From: Psettodes erumei
Taxonomy: Eukaryota; Chordata; Actinopteri; Pleuronectiformes; Psettodidae
Assembly (NCBI GenBank): GCA_016785225.1
Contig: JAFBJZ010000601.1
Location: 806,001-870,000, forward strand
Length of the DNA stretch: 64,000 bases
Direction of reading: 5' to 3'
Shown: piece after piece, positions 13,201-25,240 of the stretch
How the letters are laid out: each line of letters begins with the position of its first letter
Numbering within the stretch: the first letter of the stretch is position 1
Translations under genes and position numbers: made by a program
Notes under the pieces: model-generated
The model's input: the letters and a program-made list of their open reading frames with translations, nothing else
Database searches by the model: none
What the model was told of the DNA's origin: nothing

Positions 13201-16200
13201 AAGATTGGACTGTAGTGTGAGGTGGGAAATGTTAATGTTTGATGCAGATGGACTGTCTGTCCTTTTCAGGTTTGCTCAATTCCTGGGGCCCGCGTTAGTG
13301 ATCATTAGAAACTGCACCTCCAACAGATGACGAGTAAAAGGCTGCTTCATTTATTTTTCCCATCATAAAAAAAGATTTCTACCCTCTTGGAAAATCATCA
13401 CAGACATGTAAAATATCGAATAAAAAGATTATCGCTTATCTGAAAAATATCATTTGAATCATCTAATATGAAACTATGTGTGAAAGTATTACTTCTGAAA
13501 GCCTGCATTTGTCAAACCGTGCGTTGAAAGTCTGCCGCTTTCAGTCACACTCGTTGCTCTTTTTCTCCTCTGTCAGACTCTGTATCTATATCCCTTATCA
13601 TTTGAAGTCTAGCCGTTTGAAGGCTAGCCGTGCGGCTCGTGTTCACGGTGGAAGCCGGAGGAAGGACTTAGGGAGTGGTTCAGGGGCCCTCAGCCGCGGC
13701 ACTTCCCACCAGAGCGACCTCTGACCCATGGTGCCATTAATCACTAGGCTCCTGATGGCCCTGTCCCTGGGGGAAAATCAGTCCGGGGCAAAGGATGATG
13801 GGAGGTGAAGCCTGCAGCCAATTACAGATTGGCTCCAAGCAGCAACGTGGACAAATCGTGGCTTTACAGAGAGATGAAATGCCCAAAAGTTGCCTACTTG
13901 AGGTCTGTGGTCTCGTGTCACCGACGATAGCTTGTTTCTAGTCTTCTCTAAAGAGAAAGCAGGCTGCGAGGTTGATATGGAAACAATAATTACAGCAGAG
14001 CAGAGTGCGTAAAATGGCACGGTGAGGCAGAGGAGTTGTGCTGCTGTGATCAAAAGACATGTTTTGGACTGGTCTAATTAAGCCTGTTAGAGCTAAATGT
14101 CTCCAGGGCTGGAACCAGAGCAGATGTTGGACACCAAAGGCAGGCGGCACGTTGATTCTCTCAAATGGAAGTCTCTGGGTCACTGCCCAAGTGTTGGTAA
14201 TGTGATTTTTGGTCAATTAAAGCATTATCAAAGGTGCTTTCCCAGCGCTTTCATATGTGGCTGGGCCATGTTGAAATCTGAAACCTGGTTGATGTCATGT
14301 GTTGACTAATTAATGCTGTTTTAGGTTTCAAAACCACCTCTGGTCCACTTAAGATACATAGATAGCTACAGTGTTCGGTTTCCTCCAAAACACACGCGCG
14401 TACACTGCGCGCTCCTGTCTGAAGCGTCAGCATTTTGGGCGCTCTTTGTGCGTCGTGTGCTCTGAAAATCGCTCCTTGTAAATGTGTTCAATCAGATGCT
14501 GATGAAGTGGTGAATTAAAGCCGAACGAACTGCTGGCCTGTCACTGGGGGGGCCGACGCTGTTGTGTCTCATTGTTCACGGTCGGGTCAGTATGAAAACA
14601 TGGCTTCCTGCTGACCTGCAGTTTAATTCACACATCAATAACCCCTGGCTGATCTCTGACCCCTCTAGTTGTACTAATTGTTTGATGCAGGATTGATGTC
14701 CATCGCGGCATTAAATAACTGTCGCACTGCGTGTTGGGGACGCTGTGCCGTCCACATCACAACGCAGCTGTGGCGGGAGTGTGGCTAATTCAGCTTAATG
14801 GATCACTGAATGCAAACACGGGCCTGACCTTTAACGGACATTCGGTGCTGCATCACCGTTTCGTGCACTGCCATCTTCCTCTCCTCTCCTGTCACCCTGC
14901 ACCGAGCCAATCCAAACGGTTTGCCGAGCGAGCTGGCATCTTGGCAGAGGCCCTGCTTGTTTTGCTCGACGCTAATTGGCTCTGGAGATAAGATGGCTGT
15001 TTTCCCAGAACAGCGTTTTCTGCAGCTTTAACAAGCAGAACAACATTAACCACATACTGTGCTGTGGTGCTGCAGCGATTATTTTCATTTTACAGGGTGA
15101 GAAGAGGCTTTACAGGTGCACTTAAAGGCTTGTTATTCTGCTTCAAATGTATCTAATGCAGTCTGCTACAATCTAATCCTAATATTTCTTTGAATATGGC
15201 ATTTAACACAAGGAACTCGGCAAAGGTGTTTTTTTGCAGGCACATTGCGTTACATTTTACATGTGTACCTAATAAATTGGTTCCACTGTGCACACTGAAA
15301 ATATCTTCCTCGTGTTATCCGCCTGCCTATAATTCCGAGCTGCTCTGTGTTTGAATCTAAAGACCGGAGCAACAGCTCCCCGTCACCCGCAGCCCGTAAA
15401 TCTTTACTCACATCCTGTTGTTGCAATGTTAACGTACAGAATGAAGAGAGCACGATAACTATGAACGCTGCGAGCTCACCAGCCTCCCCACCACCACTGC
15501 TCCATAGCAACGTGCATGTATGTTAGAGCACTGAACAGGTCAGACGGCGATGCCACACCTTCCTGACCTCCCCACTTACGCAGCACGTCCACGTGCTCAC
15601 CCCTTGTGCACAGCTTACAGACATGTTGCTAATTTAAGAAAATGAATCAAGGCTAATCTCCGTGGCCTGATCACACAGCTATCTTGCAAAGTCATTAATG
15701 AGTCCAATTCCAGGTTAAGAGCGGCCTGTGAAGGGGCTGAAGGATTGGCAGGCATTAGCTGTGAGGGCAAATCTGTGCGGCAGCACTAACAGCAGAGGAG
15801 TGTGGATTTACTCAGTACAATCCCATAAATGAGCTTCATTATACCGGCCTATCCAGAAGCCCCACCCACCCACCGCTGCCCATGGATTAGCAGGTGGTCG
15901 CTCCCCTCCTCCATGCTTACACTGTTGCACATTGCACTTTTTGATTCTGCTGCGCACGGGGGCCCACCCCCTCCTCCTCGTCTTCCCCCTCCCCACGCGC
16001 TCCCTGCAAGCTTCGCTGCAGATAAGCTGTTGACAAGATTAATGCATCTGTATCAAAAGTCTAGAGCCGCTTTGCTTTGTGTTGTTTGCGAATCCCCTTT
16101 TCCAGGTCAATCCAGATTGCCTTAACTGGGCTAATATGTTTTCAAGCCAAATTTACCAGGCGTGCAGGCAGCAGGCCTGCCACCCTCGCCCTACCAGCAT

Positions 16201-18424
16201 CATGACAGCACTTAGGTCAGTATCTGGAGCAGGGGTCACGTTAGCTCGATGTCATCCATCATGACAGGCTTTTTTTTTAAAAAAAAAGCCCGTCGTGATG
16301 GATGACATTAGAAAAAATCTATTCATAACATCAGTAACATTAGCAACACTGTGGAGAACCACATATAGACCACCTGTAGAGAGAGCCCCTCTCCAAAAGT
16401 GGCGCTGCTAATTCCAGTCTCCAGTCATCGGTCTGGGGCAAAAAAACAACAACTGCAGCGCTCTGCCTCTGATTATGCTCAAGCAGTCACACCAGTTCCA
16501 GGCCATGTGGCCCAGGAGGAAGGTTTGAGTTCAGGCTGGACCACAGCAGGTCAGCTGGGTCCAGTGTAACTTCTTGTCGATGCTTTGTGAGAACTTGCAT
16601 CATTCATATTCGCCTGTTAAGGCACAATGGCTGCAGTGTTTTAGTGCGCTCTGCTGCAGCTGTGTAACTGCTTTGTTTGGTGCTGACATGAGATACACGG
16701 GCGTCTCTGCTCATCTTTTCTCTCCGTGCCCACATAAAGCAACAACCTGCATTCTTGTCCTGCACATTAAATAGTTTTAGAAATGAAATGCAGTGAAGTA
16801 AGGCTACAGTCTCATTATCACTGAAATGAATAGGACAAGGCAACAACAGCTTATGGTGGAGAGTCTAACACCAACCTCTGAGGTCACCCAGTGACCAGTG
16901 CGGCGCTTCAGCATTGCCAGGTGGATGAATTCATGCACAGTGTAGAAATCGCCTTTGTCATTTTCACTGTAGCAGCTTTAAATGTATTTTCTGTGTTAGG
17001 TGCTCAGCAGGGAGGCGCAGGAGAGAACGTGTCGGCGTAATGGTTTCCATCCCCGTTGAGATTTCCCATGTTAATAATGCATGCACATGTGATACACAGA
17101 TGCATTTCGACATAAATCATCCAGCGTAAAGCGTTCATTATGTGTCACTAAGCTCTTCCAGTTCAGATGCCTGATTTGTAACGTATTGATTGATTTTATG
17201 ATTTCCCCTACCCGGCAGGAACCCCTGTCAATCGCATCCCCATCATGGCCAAGCAGGTCCTGGATCTGTACATGCTGTACAAGCTGGTGACTGAAAAGGG
17301 AGGCCTGGTGGAAGTCATCAACAAGAAGATCTGGAGAGAAATCACAAAGGGACTCAACCTGCCTACCTCTATCACCAGTGCAGCTTTCACCCTGCGCACA
17401 CAGTAAGTCACTTCATTGTCTGTCGCCTCGATAAATTGACCTTCTACACCAAGAGACCCAGTCTGACTAATGTTAATCTTATAGAACTCTAATGTTATTT
17501 GCTGGAACGAAATAAATCTGAAGTGTGTGACTCCTCATCTGGAAACAAGCGCCCAGCTCATGCCACCAGTATGACTGTGTGGACGCGCATGTGGGTTTGT
17601 ATGTGTGTTGGTCTGAGCGCGGATGTCAATACCGAGCGTGCCTGTGTGTTCATACACATGCGAGTTTGTTTCCTCCATCAGGCCGCCTTCCCTCTTCCTA
17701 TTCAATCCCTCCGTCCATTACATCACACATAGAGTCCATCGATTCCCATAGATTTATTGACGTGATTTGGGTCAGAGTTCACCGTGACTGAGGTGGGGTT
17801 TGACTGACAGCTTGCACGCCGAGCCTCGACTAAAACCTCGCTGGCTCTCTGGGAGGAAATCCTTCGGTACATGTAACACCTCTCAGTCCTGTCCACTGGC
17901 AGGGTGCCCTAATGAACCTTTATGTATTTTTAATGTTGGCGTGGCTCTGCTGGCTCTACTTAATGGATGCTGCTGCTCTTAGCTTCTTATTGATCCTCTG
18001 TGTTACTGCTCCACCATTATGCAGCCAGCACGCGTAACGCTGGCTGTTCATTTTACCGTATGTTCTAATGGGATGGAAGACATACCAGAGCTGTGACTGT
18101 GCATACCTGCAGAGCCACTGTGACATCATCCACGTATCCCCCACACACACAACATGTTTTTCACAGCTTTCATACCAGGTGTCTCATTAAATCTGCGGAG
18201 CTGCATGCACTCAGGTAAGAAGATCACCGGCAGCTTTCCGGAGTAACCTGGTTTTATAGATGTCAGATGGCCCTCTGGACAGGAAGAGACGTGTAAACGT
18301 GCAAATAAAACCCCCACTCTAAAACTACTGAAATTGACAACCAAAATTTGTACCTTGAGAAACCCTGTCCTCTCATTGACATCAACATGCCTTGACAAAA
18401 AGTGGTCGTTTAGTCATTTGAACT

Positions 18425-18476
<52 letters not shown>

Positions 18477-21352
18477 CTTTGCTCTTCAGGTACATGAAAT
18501 ACCTCTACCCGTACGAGTGCGAGAGGAAAGGCCTCAGCTCCCCCGGTGAGCTCCAGGCGGCCATCGACAGTAACCGCCGCGAGGGCCGTCGCCCGAGCTA
18601 CAGCAGCAGCCTCTTCCGCTTCTCTCCCTCCCCCAGCACGGCCCCCCACATCCTCTCACCCCCCAAGATGCACCTTTCGGCTCTGGGGGCTGGGACGTCA
18701 GGGGCACTCAACGGCCTGCAGGCCTCCCCAGGACCGTCTCTGAAGAAAGGTGGGCATATTAAATCTGTGCAGGTTGATCCTGGCAGGGAGTAAATATGTG
18801 TGGAAAATAAGACAAGACAAGAGGGATTTACCCTCAAACAGGCCGCTCTCACACGATGCAGACGTGTGGGGTGTGAGCTCGGGGAAAAGCATACATGCTC
18901 AGAAACGCTCCTCTGGATTGATGAAGGATGTAATCAACTGTAAGCGCGGCCACCTCCTCGTGTGGGTTGGTACAGTCCGGAGTGTTGAGTATTTCTAGAG
19001 AAACACTGCCCTCTGTCGCAATTTGCAAAACCTACATCTAGTCCCACCTCTGGATAAACTTACTAACATTTATTAAATACCACCTCAGCAAAGAGCTTAT
19101 GTTTTGGGCGTTGTTTGTTTGATCACAGGATCATGTGAAAGTAATGGGGGGGGTCATGATTCAGGAAACTGGAATGATTCTTCACATTTTTAGTCATATC
19201 TCCAGAAACAGCTTCAAAAAAGAAAAAAACTGGGGATGGTATCTTAGTGTTCTCAACAAAGTAATATCATATCATCAAACAATAAAAATATCATTATATT
19301 GATAAAACACTATTAAGGCAAAAGTAATATGTACCACTCGCCAGGAGCAGGATGCTTGTTCAAATGTTACACAGTATACAGAGGGTTATTTAATGAAATG
19401 AGACATTTTGGGTCCAATTTTCTGCTTAGGTTATGGATTAAATGACTGAACAGACGTCATGAATGAGCCTTGACAGAGCGTCTGGCTCCGTGTTTGACGA
19501 TGCCCGCGAATGTTGCTGTGAGGGACTGCTGGTGCATTTGTGTATTCATTCTCACGATGACTCTCCATCCACTGTAACTCACCATCAGTGCATTTTAAGT
19601 GTTTTTAGACAACTTTGTGCGTTGTGTGTGTGTGTGTGTGTGTAGTCCGTCCAGGTGTTTTAGAGACCGCGTGCGAGCCAGTTTTGCCTCAGGCTGCCCG
19701 AGAGCCCTCATCTTTACTGCTGATTAATAACATGGTTTCCACGCTGGGGGGGACACTTTAGTCCACATCAGTGGGATCCTGTTGAGAACCGTCATTATCT
19801 TATGTGATGTCACTTTGACTTGGCCGGAATGTGACTCCGCTGTGGACAATATCCACGGCTTGACTTGTGTAAAGTGCCCTATTCCTGTCCCTATACCTGT
19901 CGTTGACTTTATGTGGTCATGTAGGATGGCGCGTGGTTCTGCTGAGCTGTCACTGGAACAGCCTTTCACATTCCACTCTGTAGAACTGGTTTACTTTTTC
20001 CATCTATACAGATGGGCTGACGTGTCCGTTGAATTCATCAAACTAACCCTCCATTTCTCTCTCCTCTAGATGACCTGGCGCCCTCCATCATGGCAGCGAG
20101 GCCCTCCATGGCACTGGCCCTGGGTCAGCAGCAGGTCGCTGGTTTGGCACGAGCCGCCACGCTGGAGCAGCTTAGAGAAAAGCTGGAGACCGGCAGCGGA
20201 GGAGAGGGGCCGGAGAGGAAGATGGCCCGTCTGGCAGAGGAGCAGCAGCGCCTGATGCAGCAGGCCTTCCAACACAACCTGCTGGCCATGGCTTCACAGA
20301 TGCCCATGAACCTGCGCCTCGGAGCCCCCGCCATCACAACCAGAGGTCAGTGCTGCCAAGTTAGTCATGACGCTCGTAAAACAAACCGGCAGTTTTGAAA
20401 GTTCACTTTGTTTCTTGATTAAAAAGAGGAATTTAGCATGAGGCAAGTTGTTCTTCAAGAGGTTTGCCACATTTCATTTCAGGAAGAAGATGTACCAGAC
20501 AATACCCTTTTGAACAAAAATAGGTTTATGTAATAAACAAGGCAATTCTGATGTTGAGTAACATGTGAGTGAACACTGCAGCTGTCACAGTAACGCCCAG
20601 AGGATGTCATCAGTGACTCTAATTCACAAGAAATCTTCAGTGTCAAAGCAAAGTTCCCCAAACCTGTCCATCGATGTACAGATATAAAATACTAAATAAG
20701 TAAATAAGTACTCAGCCCTGTTCCAAGCCCCCCTTCTCTGGATTAGCACATTCACATGTATTGATATTTGAGGCGACAGTATGTCATGTGAATACGTAAG
20801 ATGTCGTCATTGTTGTTTCTTCAGATGAGAAGCAGCAGGACATGTCTCTGAGTATCTCAACTAATGGAAATGCCAGCATCACCGTGTCAGTGGAGGTGAA
20901 TGGCACCATCTACTCAGGTGTGTATGGGGGTCATCCATTTTTGAGAAACAGTGATGATAGGTATATATATATAGGTAAATTATTTCTTTCCACCTGTCCA
21001 GAAGATTATCAGGATGTATGACCTGCACTGTCTGTGATTTCCTTTGTCTGTTTTTTTTTTTTTTTTTTAATTCATTTCCAGTGCCGACACATCGAATCAT
21101 TACTGTTGTAACGATAAAAGCAGCGTTTTGATCTTGTGCGATTTTCCCACAGGGACCCTGTTTGCTCACAAGTCTGCTGGGGCCCCAGGGTCTGCTGTGT
21201 CAGCTGCCGCTGCTTCAGCCTCCCCTGCTGGAACCAGCTCCAGCTTTGGCTTCTCTGCGCCCCCGGCTCAGACCCTCAGCCCCACGTCCTCCTCCTCCTC
21301 CTCCTCCAAGGGCCCTGGCACGGGTGAGCCGGGGCCCAGCGGGTCGCCCTAA
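1100..21352 (+). CDS. arid3b: ARID3B-type AT-rich interaction domain DNA-binding protein (5' end outside window)
   Basis: Seven coding exons with GT-AG borders and consistent phases: 1100-1174, 1593-1665, 17219-17402, 18490-18749, 20070-20345, 20825-20917 and 21153-21352 (387 codons including the TAA). The first exon is acidic and ends in RDFAK. The second and third carry the ARID helices (LYELDTDPKRKEFLDDLF; then NRIPIMAKQVLDLYMLYKLV), ending at YMKYLYPYE in the fourth. The fifth exon holds REKLES-alpha, including the literal REKLE. The sixth and seventh hold REKLES-beta (SITVSVEVNGTIYSG) and a serine/proline-rich tail. ARID3 proteins bind AT-rich DNA in the nucleus, and the REKLES region mediates self-association and localisation. 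LYMLYKLV and RRPSYSSSLF favour ARID3B over ARID3A or ARID3C, as does the adjacent sema7a. The start codon and N-terminal exons lie upstream of the window. Confidence 0.93.
2439..2660. repeat. imperfect ~65-bp tandem repeat running into a CpG-dense patch
   Basis: Three successive units begin with TTTTG(T/G)CA...GGCT at about 2439, 2505 and 2569, so the period is about 64-66 bp. Each unit continues with a GA(T/C)GG(G/A)TGA-like segment. The third unit breaks into a CpG-dense block (about 2595-2655) made of GCGCGC, CGCGGACGG and CGCGTCGG-type words, which is unlike the surrounding sequence. Confidence 0.5.
3215..3233. repeat. (TAATG)n short tandem repeat
   Basis: About four uninterrupted TAATG units inside the large arid3b intron. 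Confidence 0.7.
4028..4050. repeat. (GA)n microsatellite
   Basis: An uninterrupted GA run within the large arid3b intron, about 120 bp upstream of a TG run. Confidence 0.85.
4174..4213. repeat. (TG)n microsatellite
   Basis: About 20 uninterrupted TG units in the large arid3b intron. On the minus strand it produces a spurious polyhistidine/threonine reading frame. Confidence 0.9.
6498..6522. repeat. (GTG)n trinucleotide repeat
   Basis: About eight GTG units in the large arid3b intron. They create low-complexity poly-Val, poly-Trp or poly-His frames that are not genes. Confidence 0.85.
16249..16308. repeat. inverted repeat / hairpin with ~29-bp arms
   Basis: The left arm starts ATGTCATCCATCATGAC and ends GGCTTTTTTTT. 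The right arm is its reverse complement with two substitutions and ends GATGGATGACAT. The arms are joined directly by a T-run followed by an A-run, leaving almost no loop. It lies about 900 bp before the third arid3b coding exon. It could be a short palindromic MITE remnant or a transcribed hairpin. Confidence 0.75.
18429..18470 (+). repeat. (TG)n tract abutting the arid3b exon 4 splice acceptor
   Basis: About 21 TG units followed by CGCGCGC. The tract ends about 20 bp before the acceptor AG at 18488-18489. Only a short pyrimidine stretch (GCTTTGCTCTTCAG) separates it from the exon that completes the ARID domain. Confidence 0.9.
19622..19644. repeat. (GT)n microsatellite
   Basis: A GT run in the intron between arid3b exons 18490-18749 and 20070-20345. 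The rest of that 1.3-kb intron shows nothing else I can support. Confidence 0.85.
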
Positions 21353-21576
21353 CTCACTCTGCCCTTTGTACCCGCTCCCCGGGCCTCTCTTCCATCAGGA
21401 GACCCCCGCATGAATATACAGTACAATGAGAAACCAATAAGAATAACAAACTGTTGCACAACAAATACCTCATCAACCCTGTCGACCTCTTGGCTGTCCA
21501 ATCATGAACACAGAGCCCGAGAATATTATATGATATCACGTGCCCAAACGCACAGCTATGCATTTTATTCTTCGCA

Positions 21577-21579
<3 letters not shown>

Positions 21580-21623
<44 letters not shown>
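21580..21623. repeat. (CA)n microsatellite in the arid3b 3' UTR
   Basis: A CA run of about 40 bp followed by degenerate CACTA units up to about 21652. Confidence 0.9.
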
Positions 21624-21625
<2 letters not shown>

Positions 21626-24500
21626 CACTACACTACATTACACTAAACTACGCACCCATTGACACACAGACACACAATCTACACACACTTGATAATTCTA
21701 ATGTACATGCTAAACACAATCAGCTCAGCCAAAACCCACTGACAGGTGTAGTCACAACTGAACTTGAAAAGTTTTATCTTAGGACATTTTGTTTGTTTGT
21801 TGCCATTTTGTTGTCTTTTTGATTTTGTGTTTTAGAATGATTTTGTTTTTAGTTTTTTCCTCTTTTTACATACCTCAAATCAAGTAACCTGCAGTGGTGT
21901 CTTTACCTCAGGAGCTGTAGTATATTTAACCTGAATCGACTTTATTTTTGTATTCTTTTTGACCTAGTTGCAATCAGGGGAAGTCGGGTAACTCTCAGTA
22001 GTGGAACCTCGTGTACAGAGCACCCACCTCACAACCTCACAGTGGCAGGCCTCCGACCCGGGCAGCTCAGGTTTCCTTTAACACGCTGCAGCCCCTCGCT
22101 GAACTCAAACTGGTGAATGATCAGATGCTGTAGATCAGCACATGAAATACCTCATTTCATAACTCCGCCCTCAGCTCACATTACCCATAAGAGAAAGGCT
22201 GGAAGTACAAAACCAGGCGGTCTTTTAGCAAACGCACACAGCTGGTGGAGCAGCAACTCTTACCTGCCTGCAGCAAGCCTAACAGACCCAGCTCCCACCT
22301 TGTCTTTGTTACAGAGCATTGGTACTGAGGCGGCTCTTAGCCCCAGCTACACGATCAGGTTTGAGTCTGTGCGTCCTCCCTCCAGCTGCAGACGCAGAGC
22401 TGAAATGTCAATCTGACGGCATCATCATCATCATCAGCGTGTAGTTCTCAGATCACGTGCTGGCCTCTATCTGCTCGGGAGGGCGTCTCTCTCTCAGGAA
22501 GCGATGCGATAACTGCAAGGAATCACTGTTCATTTAAAGAGGAAAAAGAAAAAAACAGAAAAGAAAAGGACTCATACCCGAAGAATGCACAAGTCTATAT
22601 GACTGTTTCAAGAATACCTCATCAGACTCTCTCAAAAGGAGAGTTACACTATATACCTCATTCGGCTGCAAAGCCATCGAGACTTGATGCCGTGACGGAA
22701 ACTGACAGAAACGTGCTGACACACTGCTGGTGGTTTTGGGGACAAACAGAACTGGGATGGGCTTGCTTTCTCTCCTCCTGTATTTACTTGTAGAACTTTG
22801 TATGCTTGTTTCTGTTCCTTCTTTCCCTTCTTTCCTTCAAATTTTTTTCTGAGAACAGTGATATATCTGCATCTTTTTTCAGGGAAGAGGAAGAGAATAA
22901 AGTGTTCCTCGCTGACACGATTAGATTTTTTTGGGATTGTGAGTGGGTTTCCAGGTCGCAGGGGTCAGGAAGAAAAGCGACCGTGTGAACCTAAAAATTT
23001 GACTGCGGACTTGTAAATCGCAGATCACATCTTCTTTCACGACAGCGGCAAAATGATATGCATGTGTACAATCACGTGACCAGTGTTTAAACACCCCAGT
23101 CCTCTGGTTCACATTAGACTCTGGTCATTGCACAGCTAGATACCAAAGACTAGCCCAGTCGTTCCTCTAAAATAATCCCTCACACAATCCTCCTCACACC
23201 TGCTGTGGTGCACAGAAATTAAGTGAAAGATTTAAAAAAAGAAAAAAGTAAAATCTCATCTCAATCACATTTTGAGATTTTCTCCCTGAAGCAAGTAAAA
23301 AACTATCTTTAGGGTGACGTAAGGTCAATTCTTTTGTTTCACTTTTTCATGGCATGACCTGATTATTGGAAAATTGAAATGAAACCTGGACTGAAAGTCT
23401 CAAACCTGACAGATGATCTGCAGAAAACATGCAGCAGATATTTTGTAGAACATAGGACGTGTAGTAGAACGGTCCAGAAGAGTAGCCGAGATGCGGTCTC
23501 CCTAATTTAATAGACCCACGAGTCTAATAGACAAAAGACCCGCTTCCAGATAACCCACAAACAGCTGGAATAGAACTCCAATCCTAAAGTATTTTTCTCC
23601 CTTTAAAATAAATTCCTAGCATTTCTAAATACCACAAAGACTTTTCTAGCTTTATCTGTGTTGAATGTGAGGCATTTTAACTGTTTAGAAACCTTTTGAG
23701 CCCAGTGTGATCTGACATGGGCGGCCTTGTTGCTTTTATTAGACTGTATTTTAGCCATTACGTGTCAGGTTTTGCAGACGTTTTGCAGTGAAGATGGCAG
23801 TTGTGGGTTTGAGGGGAATGAGGGGTTTGGAGGACGGTGCTGTCGGTCCTTTCGGTGTACCCTTCCGAACCCCGTATGACACATAACTGTATTTTATAAA
23901 GGTGAGAATTGTAGATGCTGCCTTAAAGTACTTGCTGGTGAGATCCGGCCGGGGGAGGTCGTCGCTCCTCAGCTGGTCGGAAAAATGTCTTTCTCTTCGA
24001 GCTTAATCTTTGGAGAGCAATCACTTTTTTTCGTGGGGAAACAGTTCAATCAGACGTTAGACACCAGTTGTCAAAGGAGAGTTTTTGCTATTTATTTGTG
24101 TTGATTTTTTTTTTTTTTTGTTCCGGTGGACCTCATGTTTAGTAACGGTTTAGCTTCATGATTTTGGGCTGTGTTAAGTCCAAGCTTTCTGTTTCATCTA
24201 AGCAATGACTGTTTTAATGATGTAGCTTCACTGCCTTTGTATGTTTGTGTGTGTGGCTGTGTGGGGATTTGTGCAAGCGGGTACATGCCGCGTGTGGTTG
24301 CAGTTTGAGCGTTTGTCAAGGATACTGCAGGCTGGGCTGCTGCCGTGATTGTGTTGCTGCTTAGGGAGTGGAAAGTGCAGAAGGTGGGTCGATCCCTTCT
24401 CACCTCTGCAGAGCAGCAACCCTCCGGTCACTTCTGAAACCTCCAGGCTCTTGCCACCTGACTTGCTGTGTGGATGAGTACACTGTATATGATGTGGATG

Positions 24501-24501
<1 letters not shown>

Positions 24502-24541
<40 letters not shown>

Positions 24542-24567
24542 TATTCGAGACACCCCCCCCCCCCCCC
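24502..24567. repeat. (GT)n followed by a poly-C tract
   Basis: About 19 GT units (24502-24540) and, after a short spacer, a C run at about 24552-24567, within the inferred arid3b 3' UTR. Confidence 0.85.
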
Positions 24568-24594
24568 ACCCCCAACCTTGTCATACCACAATAC

Positions 24595-25199
24595 CTCAGG
24601 GCAGTGGGCTGTATTCACTGTTGCGTTTATTGTTGAAGCTGCATTGGGGGACGATTACTGACGGAAGCTGCAGTCACTTCGCTGAATGCTACTTTTTTTT
24701 TTGATGTTGCATTTTTGGATTTTTGGTTTTTTTTGTCGTCGGTAACTGCAGGCAAAGTCTCGTCACTCAGGAAGCTGTGAAGTTGGAAGTCTGCGGAACC
24801 TTTTGTCTCTCAGATGATTTTGGAGTTAATTCAGTTTTAAATTGTTTAGCAACTAACCCGATCTGTGTAAAAACAGGCGCATATGCAAGTGGTTATTGAA
24901 TACCTCATTTATCAGTTTTATGTTGTTGTTTTTGGCTTGTACAATGCTCCGTATATTAATTCAACTGTGGGGTTTGTGCATATTTTTGTACTGTTATTAT
25001 TATTATGGACATGATAATAATGATATTACTATTATTATAGTTTTCTCTTTGATTAAAGTAAACAAAAATAGGACAAAACACATGAATGCTTGTAAAAACT
25101 GGTTTGTGCTGATTGTATTTAAGAGGAGCACTTTTCCAAAGTGGTTTTCACACATTCATTTTTGTTCATATTAGTAATATAAAGATATGGTTCTCAGGG
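24595..25199 (+). promoter_or_regulatory. two miR-125/lin-4-type seed matches (CUCAGGG)
   Basis: CTCAGGG is found at 24595-24601 and 25193-25199. The first overlaps the let-7-type site at 24592-24598, so the two microRNAs could not bind there at once. miR-125 regulation of ARID3B has been reported in mammals. Its use here is inferred. Confidence 0.5.
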
Positions 25200-25240
25200 C
25201 TTTAAACTTGTATGTCATGATAAAGTTTTACTTTATATCT

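Larger units (their letters stand above)
1666..17218 (+). other. 15.5-kb arid3b intron inside the ARID domain
   Basis: This intron separates the exon ending MQKRG from the exon starting TPVNRIP. I find no supported exon in it on either strand. It contains an imperfect tandem repeat next to a CpG-dense patch (2439-2660), several microsatellites and a perfect-looking hairpin at 16249-16308. Many stretches are rich in TAATTA-like homeodomain cores, which would suit conserved enhancers, but conservation cannot be judged from one sequence. Confidence 0.6.
21466..24907 (+). promoter_or_regulatory. cluster of seven let-7-type seed matches (UACCUCA)
   Basis: TACCTCA occurs at 21466-21472, 21871-21877, 22148-22154, 22615-22621, 22654-22660, 24592-24598 and 24901-24907, each preceded by A. 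These are 7mer-A1 matches to the let-7/miR-98 seed. The sites at 22615 and 22654 are 39 nt apart, close enough for cooperative binding. ARID3B is an established let-7 target in mammals. That the fish transcript is repressed this way is inference. Confidence 0.7.
21353..25240 (+). other. arid3b: arid3b 3' UTR
   Basis: The region follows the TAA at 21350-21352. It lacks coding signal, contains CA and TG microsatellites and AU-rich stretches, and is enriched for microRNA seed matches. Candidate poly(A) hexamers are AATAAA at 22896-22901 and 23607-23612, and the variant GATAAA at 25219-25224, which is followed by T/G-rich sequence. I place the distal end near 25240 because seed matches continue to 25199. 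Proximal poly(A) use would give a shorter form that drops two let-7 and both miR-125 sites. The end is inferred, not seen. Confidence 0.6.

Noticed and set aside
1100..21352. Assignment of the ARID gene to ARID3A or ARID3C.
   Set aside because: The linker after ARID (PSYSSSLF), the LYMLYKLV stretch and the neighbouring sema7a fit ARID3B better. ARID3A has LYMLYVLV and an SFGG-type linker.
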